This document shows positions 1 to 10,500 of a stretch of DNA of 19,115 bases, one piece after another. The notes beneath the pieces are model-generated. The model ran no database searches, was not told the DNA's origin, and saw only the letters and a program-made list of their open reading frames with translations. The stretch is taken from NCBI GenBank assembly GCA_003559985.1, contig PWJP01000103.1, forward strand, positions 1 to 19,115, given 5' to 3'. Within the stretch, counting starts at the first letter, position 1. Every line of letters begins with the position of its first letter. Position numbers and translations under genes: made by a program. The DNA is from Saprospirales bacterium. GTDB lineage: Bacteria > Bacteroidota > Bacteroidia > Chitinophagales > Saprospiraceae.

Positions 1-758
1 AACCACCACATCCCCGGGATCGTGGTTTTTGGCCTTTGACAAAAACTCTATGGCTTTTTCATAATCTGCTGTCACCAGGTAGGTATTTCCAATATTGGTT
101 AAACTTTCAATATGCCCTGGATGTAGATTCAAGATTTCCTCAGCGATAAGTCTGATATTATTTAAAAGGTCATCATCCTCTGTTAGAAATAGATCAACCT
201 GATACGATTGTAAATTGCCATGGAAAATTTCTTTACCATCTTCTAAGGCCTCATCAAAAGTCCAGGTCCATTCATTGTTGTTTTTCCCGGAGTAACGTAT
301 GGCTTTGATAATTTCCTGGGTGTAGGTTTCCCAATCTTCTGTTTCCCCAAGAATGTATATTTTGCAAAATCTCATATCCAGACGATCGGGATAGAGTGCA
401 ATCCCCTCCTCAATTTTGTCAATGCCCTTTTGTGCGGTTTTTTGATCGTAAATAACTTTTTCCCCAAAATATCCCGCTACTTGCCCAAGGCTGTCTATTA
501 GCTGAAACCCTTCTCCCCCTGGAGACTGATGTGAAATGGACATAAATGACTGCCTCGATTTGAGTATATAATAATTGAAATAGCTTGTGAACAACTCTGG
601 ATTTTCAGGCTCTTCTGCTTCCCATTCCGTTAGAAGTTTGGTCATTTGTGCTGTGTCACCCTCCATTATCAAAAGATCGAAATGTTCTTTGTAATCCTGT
701 CCGAAACAAATGTTGATCAGAAAGAAGAATGCCGCGATATTTATAATTTTTTTCATGG
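1..758 (-). CDS. Exported TPR-repeat protein, C-terminus cut by window edge
   Basis: Reading the reverse strand from the ATG at 758-756 gives an open frame of 252 residues that runs off the window, so the C-terminus is missing. It begins MKKIINIAAFFFLINICFGQ, a short Sec signal peptide with probable cleavage after CFG. The visible C-terminal part, about residues 205-252, has TPR character (HPGHIESLTNIGNTYL, then DYEKAIEFLSKAKNHDPG). TPR arrays bind other proteins, and in Bacteroidota many such exported proteins have no assigned role. The middle is rich in acidic and aromatic residues and shows no catalytic motif that I recognise. A near-canonical -7 box and an inverted repeat lie about 85-105 bases upstream. 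It is the third of three minus-strand genes, but the 229-base gap behind the previous gene suggests its own promoter. The reading frame is clear; the function is not known. Confidence 0.85.
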
Positions 759-841
759 GTCTTTTTTTGATGCCTGGATGATTCTGTAAAAGACTGACTT
801 GCCCGGGCCTATTCTCCATCCCTATATTTTTAGTTACCCGG

Positions 842-861
842 ATATTTGGTCTTCCAAATAT
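842..861. promoter_or_regulatory. Perfect inverted repeat, possible operator or promoter element
   Basis: ATATTTGG at 842-849 and CCAAATAT at 854-861 form an 8-bp perfect inverted repeat around the loop TCTT. On the minus strand the right arm is part of TATATTTG (863-856), an exact match to the Bacteroidota -7 consensus TAnnTTTG. It sits about 98 bases before the start codon of the exported TPR gene. I see no TTG at the usual 17-20 base spacing upstream, so the promoter reading is weak. It could instead be an operator or a 5' UTR hairpin. Confidence 0.35.
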
Positions 862-987
862 AGGTCATATTGCCAAAACGGATATCCAGGGGTTGATTTG
901 ACTCAACCTGAGAGAATGTCCATTGCCCTGATTTTTCGGTGGGTGAACAGCCCAAAAGGGTTGTTGCAACTAAATAATTTCTCTAAC

Positions 988-1767
988 CTATGTAATCATG
1001 AATGACAGTATAATGGCATTCGATGCCACAGCCCCCAAACCAATAGTCACAACGGCCTCCCGGCGGGAAACACCAAAGTGCTCCAGCATTTTTTTAAACG
1101 TTATCCCCCAAAGTGTCAATCCATAAAACAGGGACAGGAAAAGGTAGGTCTCCGGGTTTGTGGAGGGGTAAAGAACAATAAAATGCACAGAATTCCAGTC
1201 GGAGAGAAAGCCCCCGTAGAGAATCATTAAACTCAGGGAGCCGACGGTAGAGTAAGTCAGGTAAAAAGCCAGCAGAAACCAGCCACTTTTCTTTATTCTG
1301 CAGAACTGGACCACTGCAATAGTGAGCAAAAGGGGTATGAACAGGGATTCAATGGTTGTGATGTCGTAAAGACTTGCACCGTGAATCAGCGCAAATTGAA
1401 CAAAACCCAGGTTGGTGTACCAATTGTAAAGAGCGATAAGGCCAAAGACTATGGAGATCAGGATGACCATTCTCCCGGCTTGTATTTCGGATTTTTGGAT
1501 GGGGTGAATGGAATCAATGGCTCCATAGAAGTAGTTTATCGCAGTCGTTTTCACCCTTTCTCTTTCCTCAAGGCGTTCCAGTTCTTTATCCTTTTCTATC
1601 TCCAAAACCCGCTTTGCTTCATCCAGCTCCCGGTCGGAGAGGTTTCTTTTTGCCAGTATGTCCTTTGCAGCTTCAACCGCTTCCACCTGATAGCTCTCCT
1701 CATTTTCTAAAACCCTTAGCAGGTCTGCATTGGAATAGGTTTCATATCGATTTAGGAATGGGTTCAT
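988..1767 (-). CDS. Five-helix integral membrane protein, unknown function
   Basis: The 259-residue product has a soluble N-terminal region of about 90 residues and then about five hydrophobic helices, at roughly 99-117, 138-156, 162-186, 207-224 and 237-258. The N-terminus (YSNADLLRVLENEESYQVEAV, then AKRNLSDRELDEA) resembles a short helical module I associate with uncharacterised Bacteroidota membrane proteins, in which a 'Y.n.eLl.il.n...Y...av.aA...l..R.ls' pattern precedes membrane helices. A charged, probably coiled stretch (EIEKDKELERLEERERVK, about residues 56-73) links it to the membrane part. It follows the VOC gene by 79 bases on the same strand, so the two may be co-transcribed. 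There are no catalytic motifs, so only membrane localisation is inferred. Confidence 0.8.
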   Translation of the reverse strand: MNPFLNRYETYSNADLLRVLENEESYQVEAVEAAKDILAKRNLSDRELDEAKRVLEIEKDKELERLEERERVKTTAINYFYGAIDSIHPIQKSEIQAGRMVILISIVFGLIALYNWYTNLGFVQFALIHGASLYDITTIESLFIPLLLTIAVVQFCRIKKSGWFLLAFYLTYSTVGSLSLMILYGGFLSDWNSVHFIVLYPSTNPETYLFLSLFYGLTLWGITFKKMLEHFGVSRREAVVTIGLGAVASNAIILSFMIT

Positions 1768-1846
1768 GATTGTTTGTTAGCCAGGTGAACTAAATGCGTT
1801 TTCAGCGCTATTAATCTGCCGGTGATTTGTCTGCTTTTCCAGGGAT

Positions 1847-2440
1847 TTATTTGGTAGTCTTTCCACCCATTTTGGTGAGCACACTGTCAACTGGTTCCCA
1901 TAGCTCTATCTTGTTGCCCTCGGGGTCCATAATGTGGACAAATTTTCCGTAGTCATAGGTCTCGATGCTGTCGAGAATGGTAACCCCTTTTTCTCTGAGG
2001 TTCTTCACCAGACCCTCAATGTCATTGACCCGGTAATTAATCATGAACTCCCTTTTGGAGGGGGCAAAATACTCACTGCCGGTTTTAAATGGACTCCATT
2101 GCAGGTAATTAATTTCGTCCGGCCTGTTGGCGTTTCGGAATTCAAAGCTCGATCCCCATTCATTGACTTCCAGCCCCAGATTTTCGGAATACCAGTTCCT
2201 TGTTTGCTCCGGCTCGTCCGAGAAAAAGAAGATGCCTCCGATGCCTGTTACCCGGGGAGTTGTGTCCTTTTGAGCTTCTGATTCGCCACTTGATTTTTTG
2301 TCAGTCATATCATTGATATTATTCGTTTTTAGCTCACATGCCGATAGAGTAACCAGAATGGTCAGTATAATTATCAATTTATTTGCAAAAACTGCTTTAC
2401 TACTCATCCAGACATGTATTTGTTCATTGATTCCAGTCAT
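1847..2440 (-). CDS. VOC (glyoxalase/bleomycin-resistance fold) domain protein, putative lipoprotein
   Basis: The product has 197 residues from the ATG at 2440; an internal ATG at 2407 would give 186 and place the hydrophobic segment closer to the N-terminus. From that second Met the sequence reads MSSKAVFANK, a hydrophobic run and LVTLSAC, a lipobox with Cys at residue 35 of the long form. This predicts a lipoprotein in the cell envelope. After a polar linker, a VOC fold begins near residue 64: GIGGIFFFSDEPEQTRNWYSE is followed by NLGLEV. It ends with the typical HIMDPEGNKIELWEP strand, where the Glu of IELWEP is the usual C-terminal metal ligand. The expected first-strand His is absent (GIGGIFFF), so enzyme activity is uncertain. 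Members of this branch are often annotated as glyoxalase or dioxygenase-like without proof. It diverges from the 2724 gene across a 283-base spacer. The start site is ambiguous. Confidence 0.85.
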   Translation of the reverse strand: MTGINEQIHVWMSSKAVFANKLIIILTILVTLSACELKTNNINDMTDKKSSGESEAQKDTTPRVTGIGGIFFFSDEPEQTRNWYSENLGLEVNEWGSSFEFRNANRPDEINYLQWSPFKTGSEYFAPSKREFMINYRVNDIEGLVKNLREKGVTILDSIETYDYGKFVHIMDPEGNKIELWEPVDSVLTKMGGKTTK

Positions 2441-2723
2441 TGCAGCTTCGCTATTGTATTGGGACCTTTTGCCCCTGCACCTTGCAATATATGACTTTTT
2501 TTAAAATAAGGAGATGCGTTATGAATGGGGATATTTCGGAGGCCATGGGAAATAAGGATGTGGCTAATCATATTCAGGCAACCATATTCTCAAAGTTTCA
2601 GGCGATTATGTTTTCCTGCATTGCGTACTATCCGTGTAGTTCCTTCAACCTTTTCTCAAATTTCCCCATAAATCATTACCTTAGTCGAATATTTGGTAGG
2701 ATGGTGTTTTAAACAGGAATGCG
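2441..2723. other. Divergent intergenic region
   Basis: This 283-base spacer lies between two divergent genes and should hold both promoters. AATATTTG at 2688-2695 matches seven of eight positions of TAnnTTTG and lies 28 bases before the ATG at 2724. An open frame starting at 2521 after AAGGAG is discussed among the rejected items. I see no strong hairpin or terminator here. Confidence 0.3.
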
Positions 2724-3968
2724 ATGATCAAGTACAAAGGCCGGGTAAAGATCACCTGGGGGGAAATCTTCTTCCTCACGGTCACGCTTTTGTTGTTCCT
2801 CGGACAGTTGATAGACAGCAATGTGTTTTTTTACTTTTACCTGGCAGCTAACTTTGGTCTGGCTTTTTGCTACCTGTTTATGGCCCAGTTTGTATTGAAT
2901 CCCGATCGTGAGCTCAATTATACCATCTCTATATTGGCCGGTTTGGGGATGTCTCCGGTCTTGTTTTACATCCCGTTTTTTTTCACGATATATCATATTG
3001 ATTTAAGCTCTTTGATATATTTGATTATCCCAGGCGGATTGCTCATTGCCTTGTTGATATGGCATCTTATTGCGAGAAAAGGGGAGGTCAGAGACCTGTA
3101 TTTTGAATTGATTTTGATTCGGTATGCTGCGGTCCTCTCCCTGGCTGTTCTTTTGATTGTTATGCCCTCAGAAAAGTTTCCAATGAAACAGTTGAGAACG
3201 GCTTTCGTTGGGCAAAATGAAGAACTGTCAATCCAGTTGCGTAAAAGTGAGGCAGGTTATAAATCTTTTAACGCTTTTCAAGACAATGACCTTAAAGTGT
3301 CAGAGATGTGGCTGGACTCCCTGATTACTCTCGAGCTTGAGAAAATGGCTATTTCTTCCAAACGCACTTATGCACAATTTAGGGCTCAGCTCAACCGGTT
3401 TGAACACATGATATCTGAGCTTGATTCTCCCACTTATAAGGATTCTTACTCCGGAGAACATACCCTGGACAGAGAGTTTTTTTGGGGTAACTTCAGTCAA
3501 ACCTACAAGGATTTAATAGAGGTCACTCTTGTGCACGGGTCTCAATTATTGAGAGAGGGTAAGCCAGGAGAGGCAATTGAGCTATTGAAGCGCGCCAAAT
3601 TTTATTTTAAGGTGGTCTATTTTATGGAGAAATTTGACTCTGACCAGTATCACCAAAGCCTGTTCAACACTTTCAGATGCCATGTAGCACTGGGCAATTT
3701 AAATAAAGCCCTCATATACAATGCCAGGACAATAAGGGAATATCACCGGGTCGGCTGGATTGACATTTACTTTCATATTATGGCCATTCATGAAAGGGCA
3801 TTAATTCTCAAGGAACTCGGCCGTACCGAGGAATCTATTGAACTTATGCAACGGATCATCGATTACCTTCAATTCGAATTGCTGGACGAACGGTCAGCTG
3901 AAAAGCTTCGTGTTATTGAAGATTTATTGGAGAAGGTGACGGAGGAAGAGGGTATGCGGGTGATGTAA
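2724..3968 (+). CDS. Membrane protein with cytoplasmic TPR-like helical domain
   Basis: The 414-residue product has about five hydrophobic helices in its first 150 residues (roughly 13-30, 35-58, 67-90, 95-117 and 128-148). A soluble helical part of about 265 residues follows. In it I see TPR-like pairs: SQLLREGKPGEAIELLKRAK near 275, CHVALGNLNKALIYNARTI near 318, and ALILKELGRTEESIELMQRI near 358. No kinase, DNA-binding or enzyme motif is visible, so it may be a membrane-bound scaffold or sensor; this is inference. AGGA lies eight bases before the ATG. The last 49 codons and about 77 bases past the stop are duplicated, with roughly 11% divergence, at 17628-17857. The codon-level differences in that copy are mostly synonymous, which supports this frame as a genuine gene. 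Confidence 0.85.
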   Translation: MIKYKGRVKITWGEIFFLTVTLLLFLGQLIDSNVFFYFYLAANFGLAFCYLFMAQFVLNPDRELNYTISILAGLGMSPVLFYIPFFFTIYHIDLSSLIYLIIPGGLLIALLIWHLIARKGEVRDLYFELILIRYAAVLSLAVLLIVMPSEKFPMKQLRTAFVGQNEELSIQLRKSEAGYKSFNAFQDNDLKVSEMWLDSLITLELEKMAISSKRTYAQFRAQLNRFEHMISELDSPTYKDSYSGEHTLDREFFWGNFSQTYKDLIEVTLVHGSQLLREGKPGEAIELLKRAKFYFKVVYFMEKFDSDQYHQSLFNTFRCHVALGNLNKALIYNARTIREYHRVGWIDIYFHIMAIHERALILKELGRTEESIELMQRIIDYLQFELLDERSAEKLRVIEDLLEKVTEEEGMRVM

Positions 3969-4045
3969 CGGGTGCCTCTATCCGGATTTCAGCGCACAGA
4001 GTTCTGCTTTGTAATGTTTTGCTTCTGAATAGCCGAGGTATATTG
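3819..4045 (+). repeat. Direct repeat, left copy (gene 3' end plus downstream flank)
   Basis: This block covers codons 366-414 of the 2724-3968 gene plus 77 bases past its stop. It matches 17628-17857 in the same orientation at roughly 89% identity by eye. Homology starts at GGCCgTACCGAGG and stops after the shared TATTG. The match crosses the stop codon into non-coding DNA, so it reflects duplication of a DNA segment and not only protein-level paralogy. Confidence 0.9.
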
Positions 4046-4541
4046 ATCCACCTCGCCTGATGAAATTGGATGCCTCGCCGCTGAAGTTTGCCTTCTATTA
4101 GTCCCCCTGGATTGATTGAATATTCAGAATTCCTGGAAGTCTATACTGTCATTTTGTGTAGCTAGTAATTAGGGTCTGGTAAAAAATCATTCAGGTCTGG
4201 CAAGAAATTTTGGTGTTAGAGATATCATCCTGGTCCGTGAACCTTGAAATTCCACCGGGATAAGTCTTATGAATCATAATTTTCTCCTTAGCCATGGATA
4301 CAAGAGTAAATGGTCAGATTGGGCAAAAACATTAGACAAAAGTTACCCAATATGTATAGTTATGGCTATCAGAGCGATGTGCCCTATGCTTATTTCTAAT
4401 GTCCTGATTTTTATTCTATTCAATCAGAATTTCATTTTCCCAGGCCCAACATTTTCCTTGTGTATAGGCCCTTTTTCCAATGCAAATAGAACATCTATTT
4501 GATCGATGGCCGCAATTGTACAAGTTACTTTTTAGTAGGCT
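3969..4541. other. Intergenic region, convergent gene ends, no recognised gene
   Basis: The first 77 bases belong to the direct repeat described at 3819-4045. The rest is AT-rich and lies between the 3' ends of two convergent genes. GTCTGG occurs twice near 4174 and 4195. A 77-codon frame at 4269-4502 has no recognisable homology and no ribosome binding site. I see no convincing bidirectional terminator: only a 5-bp AGTAG/CTACT stem around the stop codon of the giant gene near 4540, without a T run long enough to trust. Confidence 0.4.
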
Positions 4542-7500
4542 CTACTTAAACCCTACCACTTTTTTCAGCTTTACTTCATTTGATGAACTTAGTCTAACAA
4601 TCAATACACCTGCAGGCATGTCACCAAACAATTGATTCAAACGTACCACTTCACCGTTTTCAACACTCCTTTGAATCAGCAGATTGCCGGACACATCATA
4701 TACTTCTAATAATCCGGTTTCCTCTCCCAGGCCATTGACAAAAATACGTGTCATTTGATGGAATGGATTGGGATAAACTTCCAGAGACAAACCATCTTCC
4801 GGTTGTTCCCATTCGACAAAATGTACCGGTCTGACGACTTTATCCCCCGTAACTACCTCAGAGGGCAGACGATCATTTTCCTTTTGCACAATGTCTGACA
4901 CCTGTACATTCTCCATGCGGAACAGGACTTCTCCTTTCCCGGCATTGAGGATTCCTCCAGTTGTCCATATGTAGCGCAGTGTGCCTGTTTCATCTATATG
5001 CCAATTGGACAGCCCCTGCTCAGAAAGCAAGCTCTCAGATATTCGGTCGCTTGCTCCTCTCTCAAGACTCAGACTCATTCCACTTAAATCAATGGCCTCT
5101 GTTGTTTTGATCAACACATCCGGGCCACTCTGTACAAGCAGCATTTCCATCGGCTTTCCGCGCATCACTCTGGAACCTCCATTGATGGAGTACTTCACAT
5201 AGCCAAGTTTTACCCCTATGAAATCCTGGTCGTTATAATCTGTCATCACTCCCTGAATAGCACGAACAGTGGGGAAAGATTCTCCTAGTGGATGGGTCGG
5301 GTCCTGGAACTCATAAGAGGATTTTACAAAAACCCAGGAAGGCATGGGCAATTCTGGAATCAGACCTACAATTAAAGTCTGGAATAGTATAAGGTCAAAT
5401 GTGGAGGTGACTCCATCTCCATTTGCATCGGAGGCAATAATCTTATAGGGAGAATCCAGTAACTCCTTAGCCAAAATGTGCCTTTGTATCATTAATAAAT
5501 CAAGCGTAGTCACATTTTCAGTCGGCATGGTGCCTTTGGATGGGATAATCACCGCATTAGTGCCTCCGAATACCGTAAATTCATATTCACCATCAGATGC
5601 AGTTTCAAAATTCGCATTCTCAAATCCCAATAAATCAACTTTAACCCCACCAACCATGCTTCCATCCTCGTGGTATATCTCACCGCTAATTTCAAACTCC
5701 ATTGCTGCACATACTACATTGACCACAGCAGTACAGACAGAGGTGTTGCCATTTGGATCCTCTACGGTTAACTGGATTTCAACTGGACCGGCATCTGCAC
5801 AACTCAATTCAGGTATATCTGCACTCAGTCCCATGATTCCGCAGGCATCACTGCTTCCTCCGTCCAGATCATTGATGTCGGGAGTAGCACTTTCCAGAAC
5901 CGTTGTAAATACCAGGTCTATTTCACCGCAAACCGCTGTTGGTGGTGTGTTGTCTTCTACCGTTACCATTGCGGTGCAAGTTGCTTCATTACCTGCTTCA
6001 TCTGTAGCAGTCACCAGTACGGTATGAGTACCCAAATCATCACATCCAAATTCTGATTGGCTCAGCAACAGGCTTTCTATTCCGCAATTATCTTCAGCAG
6101 AGGTCACAATGTCTTCCACTTCAATACTGACAGGGGCGTTAGCCAACTCTATCATTAGGTCATTACATGCCAGCTCCGGTGACTCATCGTCCACTATGGT
6201 TACAATTACAGAGCAATTCGCAGTCTCCCCGTCATCTGCTGTGGCGGTGAACTCTACTGCCTCTGTACCTACATCATAGAAGGCACTTGCATCCAGGCCA
6301 TTGGAGGTTTTGGTGTTGGTCACCACTACCGGCTCTATTCCTCCTTCCAATCCTGCCATTAAGGACAAATTCCTTCCACATAGACCTTCCTCCACTGAAA
6401 TTTCAACATCATCAGGACAGTTCAACACCAATGGTAGTACATCAATCACTTCAACATTGGTCGTACAGTTTGATGCATTTCCGAAATCATCCTCAGCCGT
6501 GAAGATTACCATGGAAATACCCACCGGATAATCTCCAGAGGCGTCATCTCCCTCTGAGTTCTGATTGTTACTGATCTCAGGATCGGGGGTGCAATTATCG
6601 GTAGCTGTGGCTACGAGATTTCCGATGAATACACTGCTTTCTCCGGGATCAACCATGACTGACACATCTGCGGGGCAGGTGATTTGTGGAGCCACATTAT
6701 CTGTGACACTCACCACTACTGTACAACTACTACTCAGGCCACCGGCATCCGAAACTGTAAAGACTACTTCCGTCTCTCCTAAACCGTAGGTGCCACTTGC
6801 ATTCAATCCTCCTGTATTGAAGCTATTGCTCGCTTCCACTATTCCACAGTTGTCACTTGCTGTCACCACTAAACTCACAAATGCGTTGCAAGAAGATGCT
6901 GCAGTGTTTGCGGATACCGCGGAAGGACAATTTAAAGTTGGAGCTTCTATATCGTTGACTGTCACAACTGTTGTACAACTCACCATATCCCCATTGCCAT
7001 CTGAAGCAGTAAAAACTACCGTTGTTATCCCTTCATCATAGACTCCGCTGGCATCGGCTCCGCCATCGTTAAAGTCATTTTCTATGGTCACAGGTGGGAA
7101 TCCGGAAAATGCCGTAGCTAAAGCCAGGGTAACAACTGCTGAACATTCGCCCGGATCGGTATCTACAGTAGCATTTGTTGGACAGTTGATCGTCAATGCA
7201 TCTGCTTCCTCTACTGTAACCGAGGTGGTGCAGGAATTTGTGTTTCCGAAATCGTCTTCGGCCTCAAAGGTGACTACTGTTGTCCCTACAGGGTACATCC
7301 CGCTCGCATCGGCTCCCCCGGAATTGTGATCGTTGCTGATTTCCGGGTTAGTAGCGCAATTGTCCATTGCTGTCGCCAAAGCCAGGGTCACATCCGCAGG
7401 TCCTGTTCCCTCGGGAATCACAAGTGTTAGATCTTGCGGGCAAGTTATGGAAGGAGGCTCCATGTCGTTGACCGTCACTAAAGTTGCACAACTTACCGTA

Positions 7501-10500
7501 TCACCGTTGTTGTCAACAGCAGTAAATGTTACCACGGTTACTCCCTGCGGATAGGTATCGCTGGCATCAGGGCCTCCACTGTTGTAGTCGTTAGTAATGG
7601 TCACAGGTTGAAATGGAGAGAAAGCAGTTGCTTCACCGAGGGACACCACAGCACTACAAGCCCCCATATCTGTCGCGATTACCTCATCCTCAGGACAGCT
7701 TATTGCCAAAAGTGAGGAGACCGTTACGGTAAACACACATTGAGTCTCGTTGCCGGAGGAATCCGTTGCAGTAATTACTACTTGAGTTATTCCCTGGCCG
7801 TAAATATCAGAGGCATCCGCTCCGTTTGAGTTAATATTATTTTCTATGCTCGCTATCCCACAAGCGTCTGCAAATTCTGCAGGATCTATAATCAAATCAG
7901 CCTCCGTCACTCCTTCTTCTGTAATAGTGGTATCTATGGATGCGGGACAAAAGACAGTCAAAGGAGGAATGGAATCCAATACCTCCACGGTCAGCAAACA
8001 ACTGTCCTGACGGAGACTAACAGAGTCAGTTGCTGTTATGCTCACTGATAGCATTTGCCCGGCATCATTACAATCAAAATTAAGTGAATCCCCGGTGAAT
8101 CCCACTCCTCCGGAACAGGAGGATACTATACTGATAGTCAATGTTGCATCAGGATCACTTATGTCAAGTGCACCATTGCCCTGTTCGTCGAGATACACCT
8201 GAAGTGCAGCAGTGCATTCCACTTCCAGCAGGGTGCCCTGAGATTGAAACTCATAGGCACCAATATCTACCCTTGCTATACCATCTCCCAGGGCATCAAA
8301 AAAGCGCGGATTGCCCTCCAAATCCATGGCCGGAAGTCCAAGACCTGTGGTATCAGAAGTTCCCGCATCTAAGGCCGGGGAGCATTCTGTCAGTTGGAAG
8401 TTGCCGGAAGAGGGGTCAGAAAATTGGGGGTCAATGCCTATATTTCCACCGAGGTCAACTCCAAAGTCTGAATCCCAGTCATTACTTCCACCGCTTCCCT
8501 CGACTATGGAAAATTCAAATGAAATATCTCCGCCTTCCGATCCGACATTTTCAAACTGGATTGAAGCAGTATTGGCGTAAACAATGGAATTGATAACCTC
8601 CACATCAGTTGCTCCCGAAGTGGTGGCCAAACCCAGTCCACCTGCAATCAAGGCAGAGTTATTAGCGATAGTGGAATTGAGGATGGTTGCAGTGGATTGA
8701 AGTAATCCAAAACCACCTGCCAATGAGTCTGAATGGTTGCTGTAAATCAGGCAATTATTAATTTTTCCATTCGAATTTTCTGAATAAGTTAGACCACCTC
8801 CTGCAAAAACTGCGGTATTATCAACAAAGATTGAGTTTATAACCTCCACTTCAGAATCAAGAACAACAAATAAACCGCCTCCCGATCCGGGATCTATTGT
8901 ACTGGGTCGAAATTCAGCAATATTGCCCTCAAAAAGACAATTTTCAAGAACCACATTCTGACTATTTCTAAATCTAATACCACCACCAAAAGCAGCGGAG
9001 TTAGATTCAAAGGTACAATCCGTCACATTTGCAGACGATGTATTGTCTGCATCAAATCCACCTCCCCAGCTTGCTGAATTATTCATAAACTGAGAACCTG
9101 ATATCGAAATTTCAGAATTTAAGAAAAACGCTCCTCCTCCAAAGCGGGAACTATTTCCGATAAACTCAATATCATCCAGTACTACATCTCCTGCGCTATT
9201 GTTAACAAATAAACCACCTCCCCCGGAACTCCCTGTCAGCAAAGTTGAATTATCTATAAATGCTCCATTAGTTAATACCATTTCTCCGTTATTGAAATAA
9301 ATTCCTCCACCGGAATTAGGTGCGCTGTTGTTTTCAAAAAGAAAGTCAGCCAACTTTAAATCTGAACCTTCACTAAAAATACCACCTCCCTGACTGGTTA
9401 CTGAATTGTTTTGAATAATTAAGTTGTTTCCTTCAAAAGTACTATTGAGGATATACATTGCTCCACCCCATACAGCAGCATTTTCCAAAAAGCTGGAATT
9501 CCTAACCATTGGCGAACCATCCATAATGTACATACCTGCTCCTCTTCGGTTGGGATTGGGGAAGACACCGGTACCATCGGCATTTCCCATAACAATAAAA
9601 AAACCGTCCAAAACTGCAGTGGAGTCTGTATTGGATCCGGTTACCACCGTGTAACTGTTGCCATCAAGGCTGCCAGACTGATTGATATCCCCACTCAGTA
9701 TGGATTCATTGGCTTCCCAGTTTCGCTGATTGAGGTCAGTCTCAGTCCCGTTGAATCCACCGTAGAGTTCTACACCGTTGCAAAGTTGAAAAGTTGCGTC
9801 TCTATCTCCGGGGTTTACATTTCTTCCTTCGTCGGGATAATAGGTGCCTGCTGCTACCCAAATCCCTCTAACATCCTCACAACTGCAAGCGTCTTCTATT
9901 GCATCCTGAAGACTGAGGTAGGCTCCGGCCCAGTTAGCACCATTGCCCGATATAGAGTCATTTGATGCTACAAAGAGTATTGAATCCCCCTGAAACTCGT
10001 AGGCACCCATATCGATGGTGTCACCTTTAATCCTGTTGTTTCCAAGCAGGTCGAGCTCCGGAAGATTGAGGCCGCTGGTATCCGGGTCACCTGCATTGAT
10101 GGCCGGGGAGCAGAAACGCAACTCATAGTTCCCCGAATCCGCAGGAGCAAATGAATGACTAATTTGCTCAACAAAAAGTGGGTCAATATCTCCATCCCCT
10201 CCGGGACAATTGTCACAGGGCGTAATACCACCCTCGACAATAGAATGGTCAACTGCAATTGAAGCGGTTCCACCGGAATTAAATATCCCCGAATTATTGC
10301 CCCATACAATGGAATTGGTCATTTTAGCGATATCGGACCGATTGAAGATTGCCCCTCCATCGCCTCCGGCTGTGTTTGAAGCCAGGGTGGTGTTGATGAA
10401 AGAGACATCTGTGTTGCCAACACCCCAATCATCGGAGTAACCTCCGCCATTGATTCCGGCAGAATTACCTGTGATCTCACAGCCACTAATCAATACCGTG

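Noticed and set aside
799..1005. 68-codon plus-strand frame near the palindrome
   Set aside because: It overlaps the end of the opposite-strand membrane gene and the promoter region, and its peptide shows no domain features.
2521..2712. A 63-codon open frame preceded by AAGGAG seven bases before its ATG
   Set aside because: The product has no recognisable domain, Bacteroidota rarely rely on Shine-Dalgarno sequences, and the frame fills the divergent promoter region.
4269..4502. 77-codon plus-strand frame between the membrane/TPR gene and the giant gene
   Set aside because: No ribosome binding site, no recognisable homology, and composition like the surrounding AT-rich non-coding DNA.
9968..10309. 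Long frames on other strands and frames inside the giant gene
   Set aside because: They arise from the repetitive, low-stop codon composition of the beta-helix and HYR repeats and show no independent domain.
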